From Saprospiraceae bacterium (GTDB lineage Bacteria; Bacteroidota; Bacteroidia; Chitinophagales; Saprospiraceae), in assembly GCA_020846655.1 (NCBI GenBank), contig JADLDL010000086.1, positions 1 to 64,000 on the forward strand: a DNA stretch of 64,000 nt, written 5' to 3'. Made by a program: the position numbers and the translations under genes. This document shows positions 1-7,673 of the stretch, piece after piece. Each line of letters starts with the position of its first letter. Positions within the stretch are counted from its first letter, which is position 1. The notes beneath the pieces are model-generated. The model worked only from the letters and a program-made list of their open reading frames with translations, had not been told where the DNA came from and did not search any database.

Positions 1-40
1 AAACTAGGACGCAGCGCGCAAGATAGGGACATCGGATTAC

Positions 41-76
41 ACATACTTTCGTATGTTGGCCGCACCAAAACATACG
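41..76 (+). promoter_or_regulatory. possible operator: ACATAC repeats upstream of first gene
   Basis: ACATAC (41-46) and its inverted copy GTATGT (51-56) flank TTTC, and a third ACATAC copy lies at about 69-75, just before the ATG at 78. The core also contains TACTTTCG, one mismatch from the Bacteroidota -7 element TAnnTTTG. This could be an operator over a promoter, but the motif is short and may be chance. Confidence 0.25.
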
Positions 77-77
77 C

Positions 78-1154
78 ATGAAAACAAGCCTCGACGCATA
101 CCTTGATTTGTTGCAGCCCTGGCTGGCGCCCGAACTGGTTGCTGCTCCATACCAGGAGCGCCTTCGGCAAATTGGCCGCAGCCTGCCCGTGTTATCGCTG
201 GGCTGTTTGGAATGCCGCCTGGCGCCGAACGACCCGCAAGTCGACCTGAATCTGTGCATTAACCCGCGCCTGAATGAGCATCGGACCCTGCGGGATTGGC
301 CGGTATCGGCAGGTGCCATGCAGGAAAACGGCAGCCACCTGGCCATGCGGCAAAAAATCCAATCCTTTTGCCAGCGCTGGAGCGCCCCCGATTTTTTTCT
401 TCAAAACCTCTTGGGTGAGTTGTGGGAAGTGTATGATATCGTCGATCCTGGCCAGGCGCCGGTCCCCTGGCTGTATATTTCCTTTTTACCAACCGCGCTC
501 GACCAGGACCCGGTGCTGAAGGCCGAAATCATCCTGCAATCCCTCCTGCTCCTGGACCCAGCCTTGCCGCCCCGCACGACGCAGTCGTTTCAGGACGCTC
601 TGTGCCGGATACCGGCGAGCATCCGGGTCAGTACGGTAGGTATTAAAAACAGCGACACAGGTCCGTTCCTGCGCTTATACATGGAAATTGCGACCCTGCC
701 GGAATTGCTGGACATCCTCCCGGTCCTGGGTTGGCCGGGCAATACAGCCTGGTTGGCAGATCAATTGGCGGACTGGGTCAAGCCCTGCACGTACCTGGGC
801 ATAACCCTCGATTTTGACGGTCATTTCCAGCAGCGGATCGGTGTCGAGTGTCATTTCGAGTTGGAGCGACTGGCAGAATCGCTGGCGGATTTTACGCGCC
901 GGCTCTGCGAACAGGGCGCCTGTAGTTGGGAAAAACGCGAGGCATTGCTGGCTTGGGACGGCCGTTTCGAGGCCAGCACCGGCGCTGCATTTTGGTCCTG
1001 GCCGGACCGGGTTTTGGAGGCTGCGCAGGCCTTGCCGTCGCGCGTGGGCATCAAGCGGATGAACCGCTATGTCAAACTGGTGCTGGAGCCCGGGCATCCC
1101 TTGCTGGCCAAAGGGTATATGTTTTTTCACCGGCCTGTGCACCGGGATGCTTGA
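78..1154 (+). CDS. conserved-looking protein of unknown function, 358 aa
   Basis: I do not recognise a family. The protein is soluble-looking, with no signal peptide or membrane segment, and is rich in Leu, Trp and Pro. The strongest patterns are VGIKNSDTGPFLRLYME in the middle, LGITLDFDG about two thirds in, and a basic C-terminal stretch beginning RVGIKRMNRYVKL and ending in a short His/Arg tail. It is the only plus-strand gene here and converges on the adenylate cyclase gene 58 bp away. The ATG at 78 is preceded by a possible promoter/operator. Codon use and composition match the surrounding genes. It could belong to a gene pair whose partner lies left of the window. Confidence 0.7.
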   Translation: MKTSLDAYLDLLQPWLAPELVAAPYQERLRQIGRSLPVLSLGCLECRLAPNDPQVDLNLCINPRLNEHRTLRDWPVSAGAMQENGSHLAMRQKIQSFCQRWSAPDFFLQNLLGELWEVYDIVDPGQAPVPWLYISFLPTALDQDPVLKAEIILQSLLLLDPALPPRTTQSFQDALCRIPASIRVSTVGIKNSDTGPFLRLYMEIATLPELLDILPVLGWPGNTAWLADQLADWVKPCTYLGITLDFDGHFQQRIGVECHFELERLAESLADFTRRLCEQGACSWEKREALLAWDGRFEASTGAAFWSWPDRVLEAAQALPSRVGIKRMNRYVKLVLEPGHPLLAKGYMFFHRPVHRDA

Positions 1155-1212
1155 AGACTCGCCGCCTTTGTATGCTGCCTGCCATCGGTGGTGCAGCCCT
1201 GAAAAAATCAAA

Positions 1213-3207
1213 CTACGAACGCAGTTCTTCCACCAGGTACATATCCAGTTCTTTGCGGTGTTTGCCTTCGATTTTGCCCCGGTGGGTGCACTGGAAGGCT
1301 CCTTTTATCAATTCAAAAGTGGTTTCTGAAATATTGACTTTACCGGGCAGTCCCCTGGATTCCATGATGGCAGCCATGTTCACGGTGTCGCCCCAAATAT
1401 CGAAAGCAAACTTTTTCTTACCCACCACACCGGCTGTCACCGGACCGGTATGCAGGCCCATGCGGAGTTGCCAGGGCGTATCGCCTTTTGCTTTTTTCTC
1501 AGCCTGCCAGCGTTTCATAAATTGTTCGATGTCCAAAGCCGCTTGTACGGCGCGCAGTGCGCCGTTTTCGAGGGTTTCGGGCACCCCGGCGGCGGCCATG
1601 TAGGCATCGCCGATGGTTTTGATTTTTTCCAGGCCGTGTTTTTCAATAATATCGTCGAAAGCCTGGAAGCAATAGTCCAGTTCGGTCACCAGTTGGTCGG
1701 GGCCGAGGGTTTCACTGATCTGGGTGAAGGCCACAAAATCAGTAAACAAGACCGTGACGTTGGGGTATTGTTTGGGTGTCGCGAAGCCTTTTTCTTTCAG
1801 TTCGTTGGCAGTAGATTCCGGCAGAATGTTGAGGAGCAGGTGGTCGGCTTTCTCCTTTTCAATTTCGATGGCCTCCTTTTGACGCGAAATCTGTTCTTTC
1901 TGGGCGTTGATTTCAGCGGTACGCTCCTGTACCTTTTGCTCCAGTTCGCGGGTTACTTTGGTTTGCAATTCCTGGTTTTCCTGCAACTGGGCGATGATTC
2001 GTTTTTGATTTTCATCATTTTGCCTGCGCAATACGCGGATCATGTGCGCCAGGGCGAAGGAAAACAGGATCACTTCGATGGTGGTACCGGCGGGCAGGGA
2101 AAAATAAATCAGGTTGACGTGTTGCGCGACACTATTGGTCATGGTCAGGTAGATGATGACCAAAATACTCAGCAAAAAAGCGGAATAGCCCAGGGTAAAA
2201 TAAATGGCCGAAGGATACCGGTCTTTGATACTTTTTATGCCCAGGATGATGATGGTAAAAATGGTCAGCAGTGCCGTAATGCCGGCCAGGCCGGCGCCGA
2301 TCTCGTAATGGATCAGGATTTGGACCAGCGCGAAAACGATGTACATTACCTGGTAGGCGTTCAACACCTTGTTCCAAACGGGGTACCGCGTTTTTATTTT
2401 TAAAAAATCCTGAACAAAGAGAATAACGGAGATGCCAAATAAATTGGAAGATATCGTCTCGAACCAGGTGAGGCCAACCGGAAAACCGGATGCCCAGCCA
2501 AACAGCGACATGATATAGCCCGAGTTGTAGGCCGTATGGTAAAAGGCGAAAAACAAGACCAGCAGGTAGTAAGCATAGCTGCGGAGCCGGGTGGACAGGT
2601 ACACGAAGGAGTTGTACAGAAACATCACCGTGAAAATGCCCAGAAAGGCGAAGATGATCCGGCCGACAAAGGCATCCCGCTCGTCGATCATCGTGCGGGG
2701 GGCTACCCGGAACTCCAGGTTTTGCGGCATTTTTTCATTGTTGAAACGGGATTCCAGCCGTACCCAGCAGGCGATTTCCTGACCGGAAGGCACCAGCAGG
2801 TGAATGTAGTTTTTGTTGGCTACCGGGTAATCCCGCTGGCGGTATGGCACCAGGTGGCCGGTTTTTTGCAGATGGGCGCTGCTGCTGTCCTGCGTGTAAA
2901 AATGTACCTCCGACCAGTTTTCAAAATCAAAAATCCACTCCCGGTCGATGCCCTGAGGGTTTTTGATCGAAAACCGCAGCCAGTACACCTTTATTTCTTT
3001 GTTCCAGGCTTCCGGAGACACGGCCTTAAACGCTCCGTTCAGGCTGCCACTGCGCAGCTGTTCCCATTGGAGCCGCGCGCTGCTGTCGGCTACATAAAAT
3101 ACGCCTTGGCTAACGGGCTGTTCGCCCTCCGACGGTAAAAGAATCGGATCTGCCAGCACAACGCCGGCGGTGAACAACAAGAACAGGACAGAGATCAGCA
3201 AACGCAT
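1213..3207 (-). CDS. membrane class III adenylate cyclase with 7TMR-DISM sensor
   Basis: Predicted 664-aa inner-membrane cyclase making cAMP. A signal peptide (1-20) is followed by a periplasmic 7TMR-DISM extracellular domain (about 25-170), a seven-helix membrane region (about 182-390), a coiled coil (about 395-470) and a class III cyclase domain (about 480-660). Metal-binding Asp490 (LFTDF) and Asp534 (TIGDAYM) are present. Lys530 and Asp603 occupy the two purine-specifying positions and point to ATP rather than GTP. Asn610 is present, but the position of the transition-state arginine is Ile614 (NMAAIMES). I chose the start at 3207 because it gives a clean signal peptide; an in-frame extension to 3387 adds 60 unlikely residues. 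The sensor domain suggests a carbohydrate or other periplasmic ligand. No effector gene is adjacent. Confidence 0.88.
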   Translation of the reverse strand: MRLLISVLFLLFTAGVVLADPILLPSEGEQPVSQGVFYVADSSARLQWEQLRSGSLNGAFKAVSPEAWNKEIKVYWLRFSIKNPQGIDREWIFDFENWSEVHFYTQDSSSAHLQKTGHLVPYRQRDYPVANKNYIHLLVPSGQEIACWVRLESRFNNEKMPQNLEFRVAPRTMIDERDAFVGRIIFAFLGIFTVMFLYNSFVYLSTRLRSYAYYLLVLFFAFYHTAYNSGYIMSLFGWASGFPVGLTWFETISSNLFGISVILFVQDFLKIKTRYPVWNKVLNAYQVMYIVFALVQILIHYEIGAGLAGITALLTIFTIIILGIKSIKDRYPSAIYFTLGYSAFLLSILVIIYLTMTNSVAQHVNLIYFSLPAGTTIEVILFSFALAHMIRVLRRQNDENQKRIIAQLQENQELQTKVTRELEQKVQERTAEINAQKEQISRQKEAIEIEKEKADHLLLNILPESTANELKEKGFATPKQYPNVTVLFTDFVAFTQISETLGPDQLVTELDYCFQAFDDIIEKHGLEKIKTIGDAYMAAAGVPETLENGALRAVQAALDIEQFMKRWQAEKKAKGDTPWQLRMGLHTGPVTAGVVGKKKFAFDIWGDTVNMAAIMESRGLPGKVNISETTFELIKGAFQCTHRGKIEGKHRKELDMYLVEELRS

Positions 3208-3508
3208 GTAGGTACAATCAAGTAGTTCAAAAAAGCCGGTTAGCGGTATCCAGGGTGAAACAGGGACAAAAAATGAGGCGCTGCGGGTACTAGTGGATTG
3301 GCAATTTGCCCGGCTGGATAGCCTGAGAAACGGCGCAACAGGCCGATGGCTAACGCGTGCGGAACCTGGCGAAACAAGTGTTTGCACAAACGTCCCGGCA
3401 CAAGGCTTACTGATGCGCCGGGAAAAGGAATTAAAGATAAAATAAACCGATTGGGAACGGCGGATGAACCGTGTTGGGAGTATGCCGGCTGCGCGCTTCC
3501 GGCTGGCA

Positions 3509-3541
3509 CAAAGGTATAATTTTGGTCAGCATCCCCGACAA
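3509..3541 (-). promoter_or_regulatory. candidate promoter for the adenylate cyclase gene
   Basis: On the minus strand TTG (3539-3541) is followed after 22 bp by TACCTTTG (3509-3516), which fits the Bacteroidota sigma factor consensus. It lies about 290 nt before the chosen start at 3207, so the leader would be long; another promoter nearer the gene cannot be excluded. Confidence 0.4.
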
Positions 3542-3595
3542 TACTTTCCAATTTTCCAAATCGGGAAGGCTTATATTAATTTCTTAACTATTTTC

Positions 3596-3625
3596 TTGCA
3601 CACTCTTTTTTTCCGCTTACATTTG
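3596..3625 (+). promoter_or_regulatory. canonical Bacteroidota promoter for the peptidase cassette
   Basis: TTG (3596-3598), a 19-bp spacer and TACATTTG (3618-3625) match the -33/-7 consensus in both sequence and spacing, inside an AT-rich stretch. Transcription would start near 3632, giving a leader of about 165 nt before the ATG at 3796. Confidence 0.65.
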
Positions 3626-3795
3626 TTCAACAATACGTTTCCTGGCAAAGGAATTTCTGCCGGCGCAATTCAGCGAAATTTATTTTTAAACATTAAATTG
3701 ATTGAAAATCAGGCATTTGTAGTCTAATTTGTGTTTAATTTTCCAGGATTCGTTACGACATTACTTGTTTATTTAACCAAAACTGCTATTTGAAA

Positions 3796-4074
3796 ATGAG
3801 CAACTCAGAAACGTTGAAGCAAGCCCTCGTTCGCACCGGCGACACCGACGACCTCGCACTGCTGACCCCGGATGCAGAAAATCTCACCAAAGCGCAACTC
3901 ACCGATTTCATGAATGGCAAAATTGACGCCGGCATCAGCGTAGGCACGATCCAGTCGATCCGGAAATTTGCCAAACAACGCGTCATTCACGGGAAAAGCA
4001 TTTTCCCCTTTGGCTCGATGGAAGGTGTCACGCACCACGAAGCCGATGACAACATGGGCGGTGGATTCTGGTGA
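3796..4074 (+). CDS. small protein, first gene of peptidase cassette, 92 aa
   Basis: Unrecognised 92-residue protein without a signal peptide or membrane segment. The N-terminal two thirds look like a compact helical domain (TKAQLTDFMNGKIDAGIS, IQSIRKFAKQRV). The C-terminal third is different: it contains SIFPFGSMEG and ends ADDNMGGGFW, an acidic, Gly-rich, aromatic tail of the kind seen in processed peptides or substrates. Its stop is 3 bp from the next gene, a papain-like peptidase, so the two are almost certainly co-transcribed. I chose the ATG at 3796; a TTG at 3790 is also in frame. It could be the substrate, precursor or inhibitor of the peptidase; nothing in the sequence decides between these. 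Confidence 0.65.
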   Translation: MSNSETLKQALVRTGDTDDLALLTPDAENLTKAQLTDFMNGKIDAGISVGTIQSIRKFAKQRVIHGKSIFPFGSMEGVTHHEADDNMGGGFW

Positions 4075-4077
4075 ACC

Positions 4078-4632
4078 ATGGCTACAACCACTACTACAAA
4101 CAAGGCGGTGCTGGCATTTACCATGCAGGAACAACAGGAAATGGCCTGGTGTTGGGCTGCGGTGGGTACCAGCACCGCTTTGTTTTTCGACCCTTCCAGC
4201 GCCTGGACCCAATGCAAAATTGTGACCGCTTCGCTGGATCTACCCGCCGACAGTTGCTGCAAGCAGCCCGGTGGCCTGAAATGCAACAAAACGTATTTCC
4301 TGGAAGACCCCACCAAGACGGAAGGCTCCTTTATTGAAGCCAACATCGCAAATGATTTTCAGGCAGGCGCCGTCTCCTTTGAGCGCCTTATGACTGAAAT
4401 CAACCAAAAACGACCGGTCGCTTTTCGCATGGAACTGGAAATGATGGGGGAGAAAATGTACCATTTTGTGGTCGTGATCGGGTATGAAAGCCTGAGTGAC
4501 CAACAAATGGTGACCATCAACGATCCTTTTTTTGGCAGTTCCGTGATGCCCTACGGGGAGTTTACTCAAAAATACCAGGGCAACGGATCGGTCACGCACT
4601 CTTTTTTCACCAAGCCAATGCCAACAACCTAA
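4078..4632 (+). CDS. papain-like cysteine peptidase (AvrRpt2/C70-like)
   Basis: 184-aa cytoplasmic-looking cysteine peptidase. The catalytic set is readable: Gln19 (oxyanion hole) and Cys25 within QEMAWCWAAVG, His129 in MYHFVVVIGY, and Asp149 in TINDPFF. The Gln-to-Cys spacing of six equals that of papain. A Cys-rich insert (DSCCKQPGGLKCN, about 59-70) follows the nucleophile helix, as in bacterial AvrRpt2-type and related papain-like peptidases. There is no signal peptide, no membrane helix and no ABC transporter domain, so it is not a C39 bacteriocin exporter. It sits 3 bp after the 92-aa gene and 3 bp before a 199-aa unknown, which implies one operon. Specificity is unknown; a role on the neighbouring small protein is inference. 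Confidence 0.8.
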   Translation: MATTTTTNKAVLAFTMQEQQEMAWCWAAVGTSTALFFDPSSAWTQCKIVTASLDLPADSCCKQPGGLKCNKTYFLEDPTKTEGSFIEANIANDFQAGAVSFERLMTEINQKRPVAFRMELEMMGEKMYHFVVVIGYESLSDQQMVTINDPFFGSSVMPYGEFTQKYQGNGSVTHSFFTKPMPTT

Positions 4633-4635
4633 GGT

Positions 4636-5235
4636 ATGCCGATCAAAAAAATGACTGCACCCAAGGAATCGGTTGCGTTGTCGCACGATTGGGCCGCCAA
4701 ACGGGCCGGCCGCAAACGCGCGGCAAAGAGCCGGAGTGAAGAAGACGAGGGCGCGCTGTTGTCGCACGCCGTCTACCACGCCAGTGCCGCAGACCTGGCA
4801 TCCGCTCAGGGTTTGAAAAATGCCCGGCAGGTAGCCTGGCGGCATTTTCACTACCACCCCAAAGAGGGCTACGTGGCACATGAAATCAGAATCGGCGACC
4901 AGCCGGGCGAACATCATTTCAGTGCCGTGCATGCCGGTCAAATGGTCGAACAAATGCGCGCGCTGGGGCCCACCATTGAGTCCCTCCAGGAGTTAGAAAA
5001 AGACAACTACGAAGTCGCCTTGTTGCGGCTTTCTGCCCTCAAGACCGTGGCGATCTGGTTGCGCGGCTCTCAGCGTAAAAACGATTACCTCATTCCCTTG
5101 AAGCCCTGTTTTCATGGCTTGGTGGCCGGCCAGTTGTACACTTCCAAGGATTTTTTGGCCATTGTCAAAAAAGTAGCCCGTGCCTACCAAAAACATGCCG
5201 TCAGCCAATCCGCCGACGATATGAAAGGAGGCTAG
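4636..5235 (+). CDS. unknown protein, third gene of peptidase cassette, 199 aa
   Basis: Unrecognised. The N-terminus (1-35) is strongly basic and low-complexity (KRAGRKRAAKSRS), followed by an acidic stretch. The core (about 45-185) has mixed alpha/beta character with a His-rich section (RHFHYHPKEGYVAHEI) and a helix LQELEKDNYEVALLRL. No signal peptide or membrane segment is visible. It starts 3 bp after the papain-like peptidase stop and ends exactly where the convergent HTTM gene ends (5236), so it closes the operon. It could be an adaptor, immunity protein or second substrate; none of these is supported by a motif. Confidence 0.65.
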   Translation: MPIKKMTAPKESVALSHDWAAKRAGRKRAAKSRSEEDEGALLSHAVYHASAADLASAQGLKNARQVAWRHFHYHPKEGYVAHEIRIGDQPGEHHFSAVHAGQMVEQMRALGPTIESLQELEKDNYEVALLRLSALKTVAIWLRGSQRKNDYLIPLKPCFHGLVAGQLYTSKDFLAIVKKVARAYQKHAVSQSADDMKGG

Positions 5236-6129
5236 TTACACCAGCCCCAGCCAGGCAAAAAAACGCAGGTATTCTTCGGCTTCTACAAAGGTCGCCAGGC
5301 CAACCAACATGGCTATTTGGAACAACTGCACCCGCAGAAAATACCACAAGCCCAGGTGGAATAACGCACCGGCTATCAGCACCGGCCAGCGAAGGGGCTC
5401 CCACCAGATCAGGCTAAACAAAGCGGTTTCTACCACGAGCGTGCCGTAGGTGGTGCTCCGGTAGAACCAGTTGTGGTCCAGAAATGCCGGAACGGGCACC
5501 CGGTTCCACAAGTGCACGCCCAGCACCTTTTGCGTGGCCGTGCCGTCGCGCCACCAGGCGCCCTGTAGTTTGAACCACACATTTTTCAGGTAAATATTGG
5601 CCACAAACAGGCGAACCATGACCAGTGTCCAGGGCCAGCCCCGGTCCTCGGGCTGCAACAAAGCCGCCGGGTGCAGGATCGACAATTGCTGCGCCACCGG
5701 CGCAAACACCAGAAACAGGCAGAAAAACCGGCACACCGTGTCGCCCGAATGCAGCACATAGGCGTTGCGGTGGTGGATGGACACCAGGGTGCTGAAACAA
5801 ATCAGGGCCGCCAGGTTGGGGAGGATACCCAGGGCCAGGCAGAGGGCAGCGCCGGCCTGCACGGCCAGCAGGCCCTGCACGGCGCGTGTTGTGGCCGGAA
5901 AAAAATGCAGCCAGGAAAAATACTTGTTGCGCTCGTGGGTATCGTAGGTCACTTGTCCGAGCCAGCCCTTCGGAGCCAGCAATAGACGGTAGGTCTTTGT
6001 CCAGTTCCAGGTGTCGGTGAGCACGAGCAAGCCGGTAAGGCAGCGGAACACCGCGAGCGTGAGGGTGGGTTGTTCGCTGAAAAACAACGTATCCCAGGCT
6101 TGCCAGACTTGACCGAAAAGGTTGTTCAT
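5236..6129 (-). CDS. HTTM-domain membrane protein (gamma-carboxylase-like)
   Basis: 297-aa polytopic membrane protein of the HTTM family, related to the membrane part of vitamin K-dependent gamma-carboxylase. Several hydrophobic helices are visible, and the family signature appears as HHRNAYVLHSGDTVCRFF followed by LVFAP. Another typical feature is FSWLHFFP near the first third. It lacks the C-terminal extension of true carboxylases. The start at 6129 overlaps the TGA of the upstream gene (ATGA), which indicates translational coupling; the upstream in-frame extension is Arg/Pro-rich read-through of the partner gene. Activity of bacterial HTTM proteins is largely unknown, so no reaction is assigned. 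Confidence 0.78.
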   Translation of the reverse strand: MNNLFGQVWQAWDTLFFSEQPTLTLAVFRCLTGLLVLTDTWNWTKTYRLLLAPKGWLGQVTYDTHERNKYFSWLHFFPATTRAVQGLLAVQAGAALCLALGILPNLAALICFSTLVSIHHRNAYVLHSGDTVCRFFCLFLVFAPVAQQLSILHPAALLQPEDRGWPWTLVMVRLFVANIYLKNVWFKLQGAWWRDGTATQKVLGVHLWNRVPVPAFLDHNWFYRSTTYGTLVVETALFSLIWWEPLRWPVLIAGALFHLGLWYFLRVQLFQIAMLVGLATFVEAEEYLRFFAWLGLV

Positions 6130-6656
6130 GCGCTGCGGGTGGGGGGCTCGGCGACGGTGTAGGAGTAGGCGATTTGGCTGAGCCAGGGCAGCAGGGTGGG
6201 GGGCTCGGGTTCGTAAAACCGCAGCAAATGCACCTGTACGGGCAGTGCAGCACCCGGGTGCCGGTCTTGAAAAGCCTGCAAGACATAGCGGCAAATGGCC
6301 TCGCGGGGCACCGGCTCGTGCTGGGAGAGCAACTGGTTGTGCAGTTTGACGTAGCGGAGCTGGCGGGTCGCCTGGTAGCCGTCGCGCAGGCTGAATTCGG
6401 GCAGGGGCCAGGGGCGTCGGCTGCCGTCGGCAAATTCCAGTTCAAAGCCGATCAGCAGGTTGCGCGATACGGGGTTGGGCGCAAACAGGCCCCAAAAATT
6501 GTCGAGCCCGGCCCAGAGTACCCAGCGGCCGCAGTGCCGGTGCACCCAGTCGCGCAGGGCTTTCGGCTGGGGCTGGCACCAGAGCAAAAGTAGAGCGCCG
6601 ACCACCAGGATGAAGCCGCTGGCCAGGAGTTTTTGAAGCAGGAGCAGCCAGTCCAT
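6126..6656 (-). CDS. small membrane-anchored partner of HTTM protein
   Basis: 176-aa protein with one N-terminal membrane helix (about 10-30, LASGFILVVGALLLLW) and a soluble remainder. A WGLFAPNP motif follows at about residues 53-61; W-x-L-F-A-P-x-P motifs are typical of the single-helix proteins encoded beside HTTM proteins. The rest holds a beta-rich domain with a conserved-looking basic stretch (ATRQLRYVKLHNQLL). The last 4 bp overlap the HTTM start, so the two are probably made in a fixed ratio and act as a membrane complex. I chose ATG 6656, immediately before the helix. It is divergent from the TIR gene. Confidence 0.65.
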   Translation of the reverse strand: MDWLLLLQKLLASGFILVVGALLLLWCQPQPKALRDWVHRHCGRWVLWAGLDNFWGLFAPNPVSRNLLIGFELEFADGSRRPWPLPEFSLRDGYQATRQLRYVKLHNQLLSQHEPVPREAICRYVLQAFQDRHPGAALPVQVHLLRFYEPEPPTLLPWLSQIAYSYTVAEPPTRSA

Positions 6657-6777
6657 AGGCCGGAGTTTAGAGGAATACAAAAAATTGGTATGCCTTTCGT
6701 ACGGTAAAGGTACGGAAGAGAATTTTCCTTTTGGCCGCAGGGCAAGCGGGGTAGTGTGAAAACAACTGCGATTCGTT

Positions 6778-6785
6778 ACCTTTGG
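6778..6785 (+). promoter_or_regulatory. candidate -7 element for the TIR/AbiGi operon
   Basis: TACCTTTG is a full match to the Bacteroidota -7 consensus. At the -33 position only a poor GTG (6757-6759, 18-bp spacer) is seen. Transcription would begin near 6792, about 30 nt before the ATG at 6823. Confidence 0.5.
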
Positions 6786-6822
6786 CCGCAACAAAACCAT
6801 CTGCATAACCGCTTCGTTTCCA

Positions 6823-7662
6823 ATGAAAGAACAAATTCAACAATTGATTGCCGAAGGCCGCACCGAAGACGCGCTGGCCATGCTGGCCCAACAAAACAGC
6901 GACGCCCTGTTGCTCCAAGCCCGCTTCAACAACGGGAAGAAACAGTACAACATGGGCCTCATCGAGTTCAGCGAATGGCAGCGCACGCAAGCGCAGATCA
7001 ATTATGCAGCACTGGAACTGGCTAATTCAATAAAAACCACCACCGCTCCGGCGGGCAACGCCCCCGCAGGGAACAATCAGCAGAACCAAGGCGGCGGACA
7101 GGCCGAACAGCCGTTTAAGGTGTTTATTTCCTACAACCACCAGGACTCCTTTGCCATGCGCTCGGTCAAAGGATTTTTGGAAGACCACAACGTGAAAGTC
7201 CACGTCGACATCAACGACATGAGTGTCGGAGAGTCCATTCAAGGTTTCATCGACCAGGCCTTCAAAAACAACGATTTTGTGTTGTCCATCATTTCCCGCA
7301 ACAGCCTGCTATCGGGCTGGGTAGCGCGCGAACTGACGGTAGCCCAGGTGCTCAACAAGTTGAACAACAACTGGATACCGATCAGCATCGACAATTCGGC
7401 CTTTGACAACAACTTCTTCTTCGAAGCCAACGCCAGCATCGACCTGAAAATCACCGCCCAGCGGGATCAAATCAAAAAAGCCCTGGAATCCGACCTGGAT
7501 ATCTCGGCGTTTACCGACGAACTGAAACGCCTGCAAGACCTGAAGGCGTCTATTTCATCCACTATCGCCAACCTGAAAAGTGTGCTGGTTATCGATATCA
7601 ACGGCCCTGCTTTTGATAGTGGGATGATGAAAGTGGTGAATAAGATTCGGTCCAGAACGTAA
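6823..7662 (+). CDS. EAD-TIR domain protein, probable NAD-cleaving effector
   Basis: 279 aa in three parts. Residues 1-68 form a helical domain starting IQQLIAEGRTEDALAML, typical of effector-associated domains of the EAD11 type, which recruit partners through like-like contacts. A Gln/Asn/Gly/Ala-rich linker (70-96) follows, then a TIR domain (98-200) with FKVFISYNHQD at its first strand. Glu170 within SGWVARELT is at the catalytic position of NAD-hydrolysing TIR domains. The C-terminal 75 residues are a charged helical tail plus a short hydrophobic strand (SVLVIDI). It is followed after 11 bp by an AbiGi-like gene in the same direction. Family knowledge links bacterial TIR proteins to antiphage defence through NAD+ depletion; that this one does so is inference. 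Confidence 0.82.
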   Translation: MKEQIQQLIAEGRTEDALAMLAQQNSDALLLQARFNNGKKQYNMGLIEFSEWQRTQAQINYAALELANSIKTTTAPAGNAPAGNNQQNQGGGQAEQPFKVFISYNHQDSFAMRSVKGFLEDHNVKVHVDINDMSVGESIQGFIDQAFKNNDFVLSIISRNSLLSGWVARELTVAQVLNKLNNNWIPISIDNSAFDNNFFFEANASIDLKITAQRDQIKKALESDLDISAFTDELKRLQDLKASISSTIANLKSVLVIDINGPAFDSGMMKVVNKIRSRT

Positions 7663-7673
7663 AAGGCCAGGCG

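Larger units (their letters stand above)
3208..3795. other. 588-bp intergenic region between divergent genes
   Basis: No credible gene is visible. The right half (about 3541-3795) is strikingly AT-rich compared with its flanks and holds a canonical plus-strand promoter. A weaker minus-strand promoter candidate lies at 3509-3541. The left half is GC-rich and featureless to the eye. If the promoters are right, both divergent transcripts have long 5' leaders (about 165 and 295 nt); no riboswitch was recognised in either. Confidence 0.6.

Noticed and set aside
4078-4632. C39 bacteriocin-processing peptidase
   Set aside because: No ABC transporter or membrane domain and no canonical double-Gly leader in the neighbour; the motif order fits AvrRpt2-like papain folds better.
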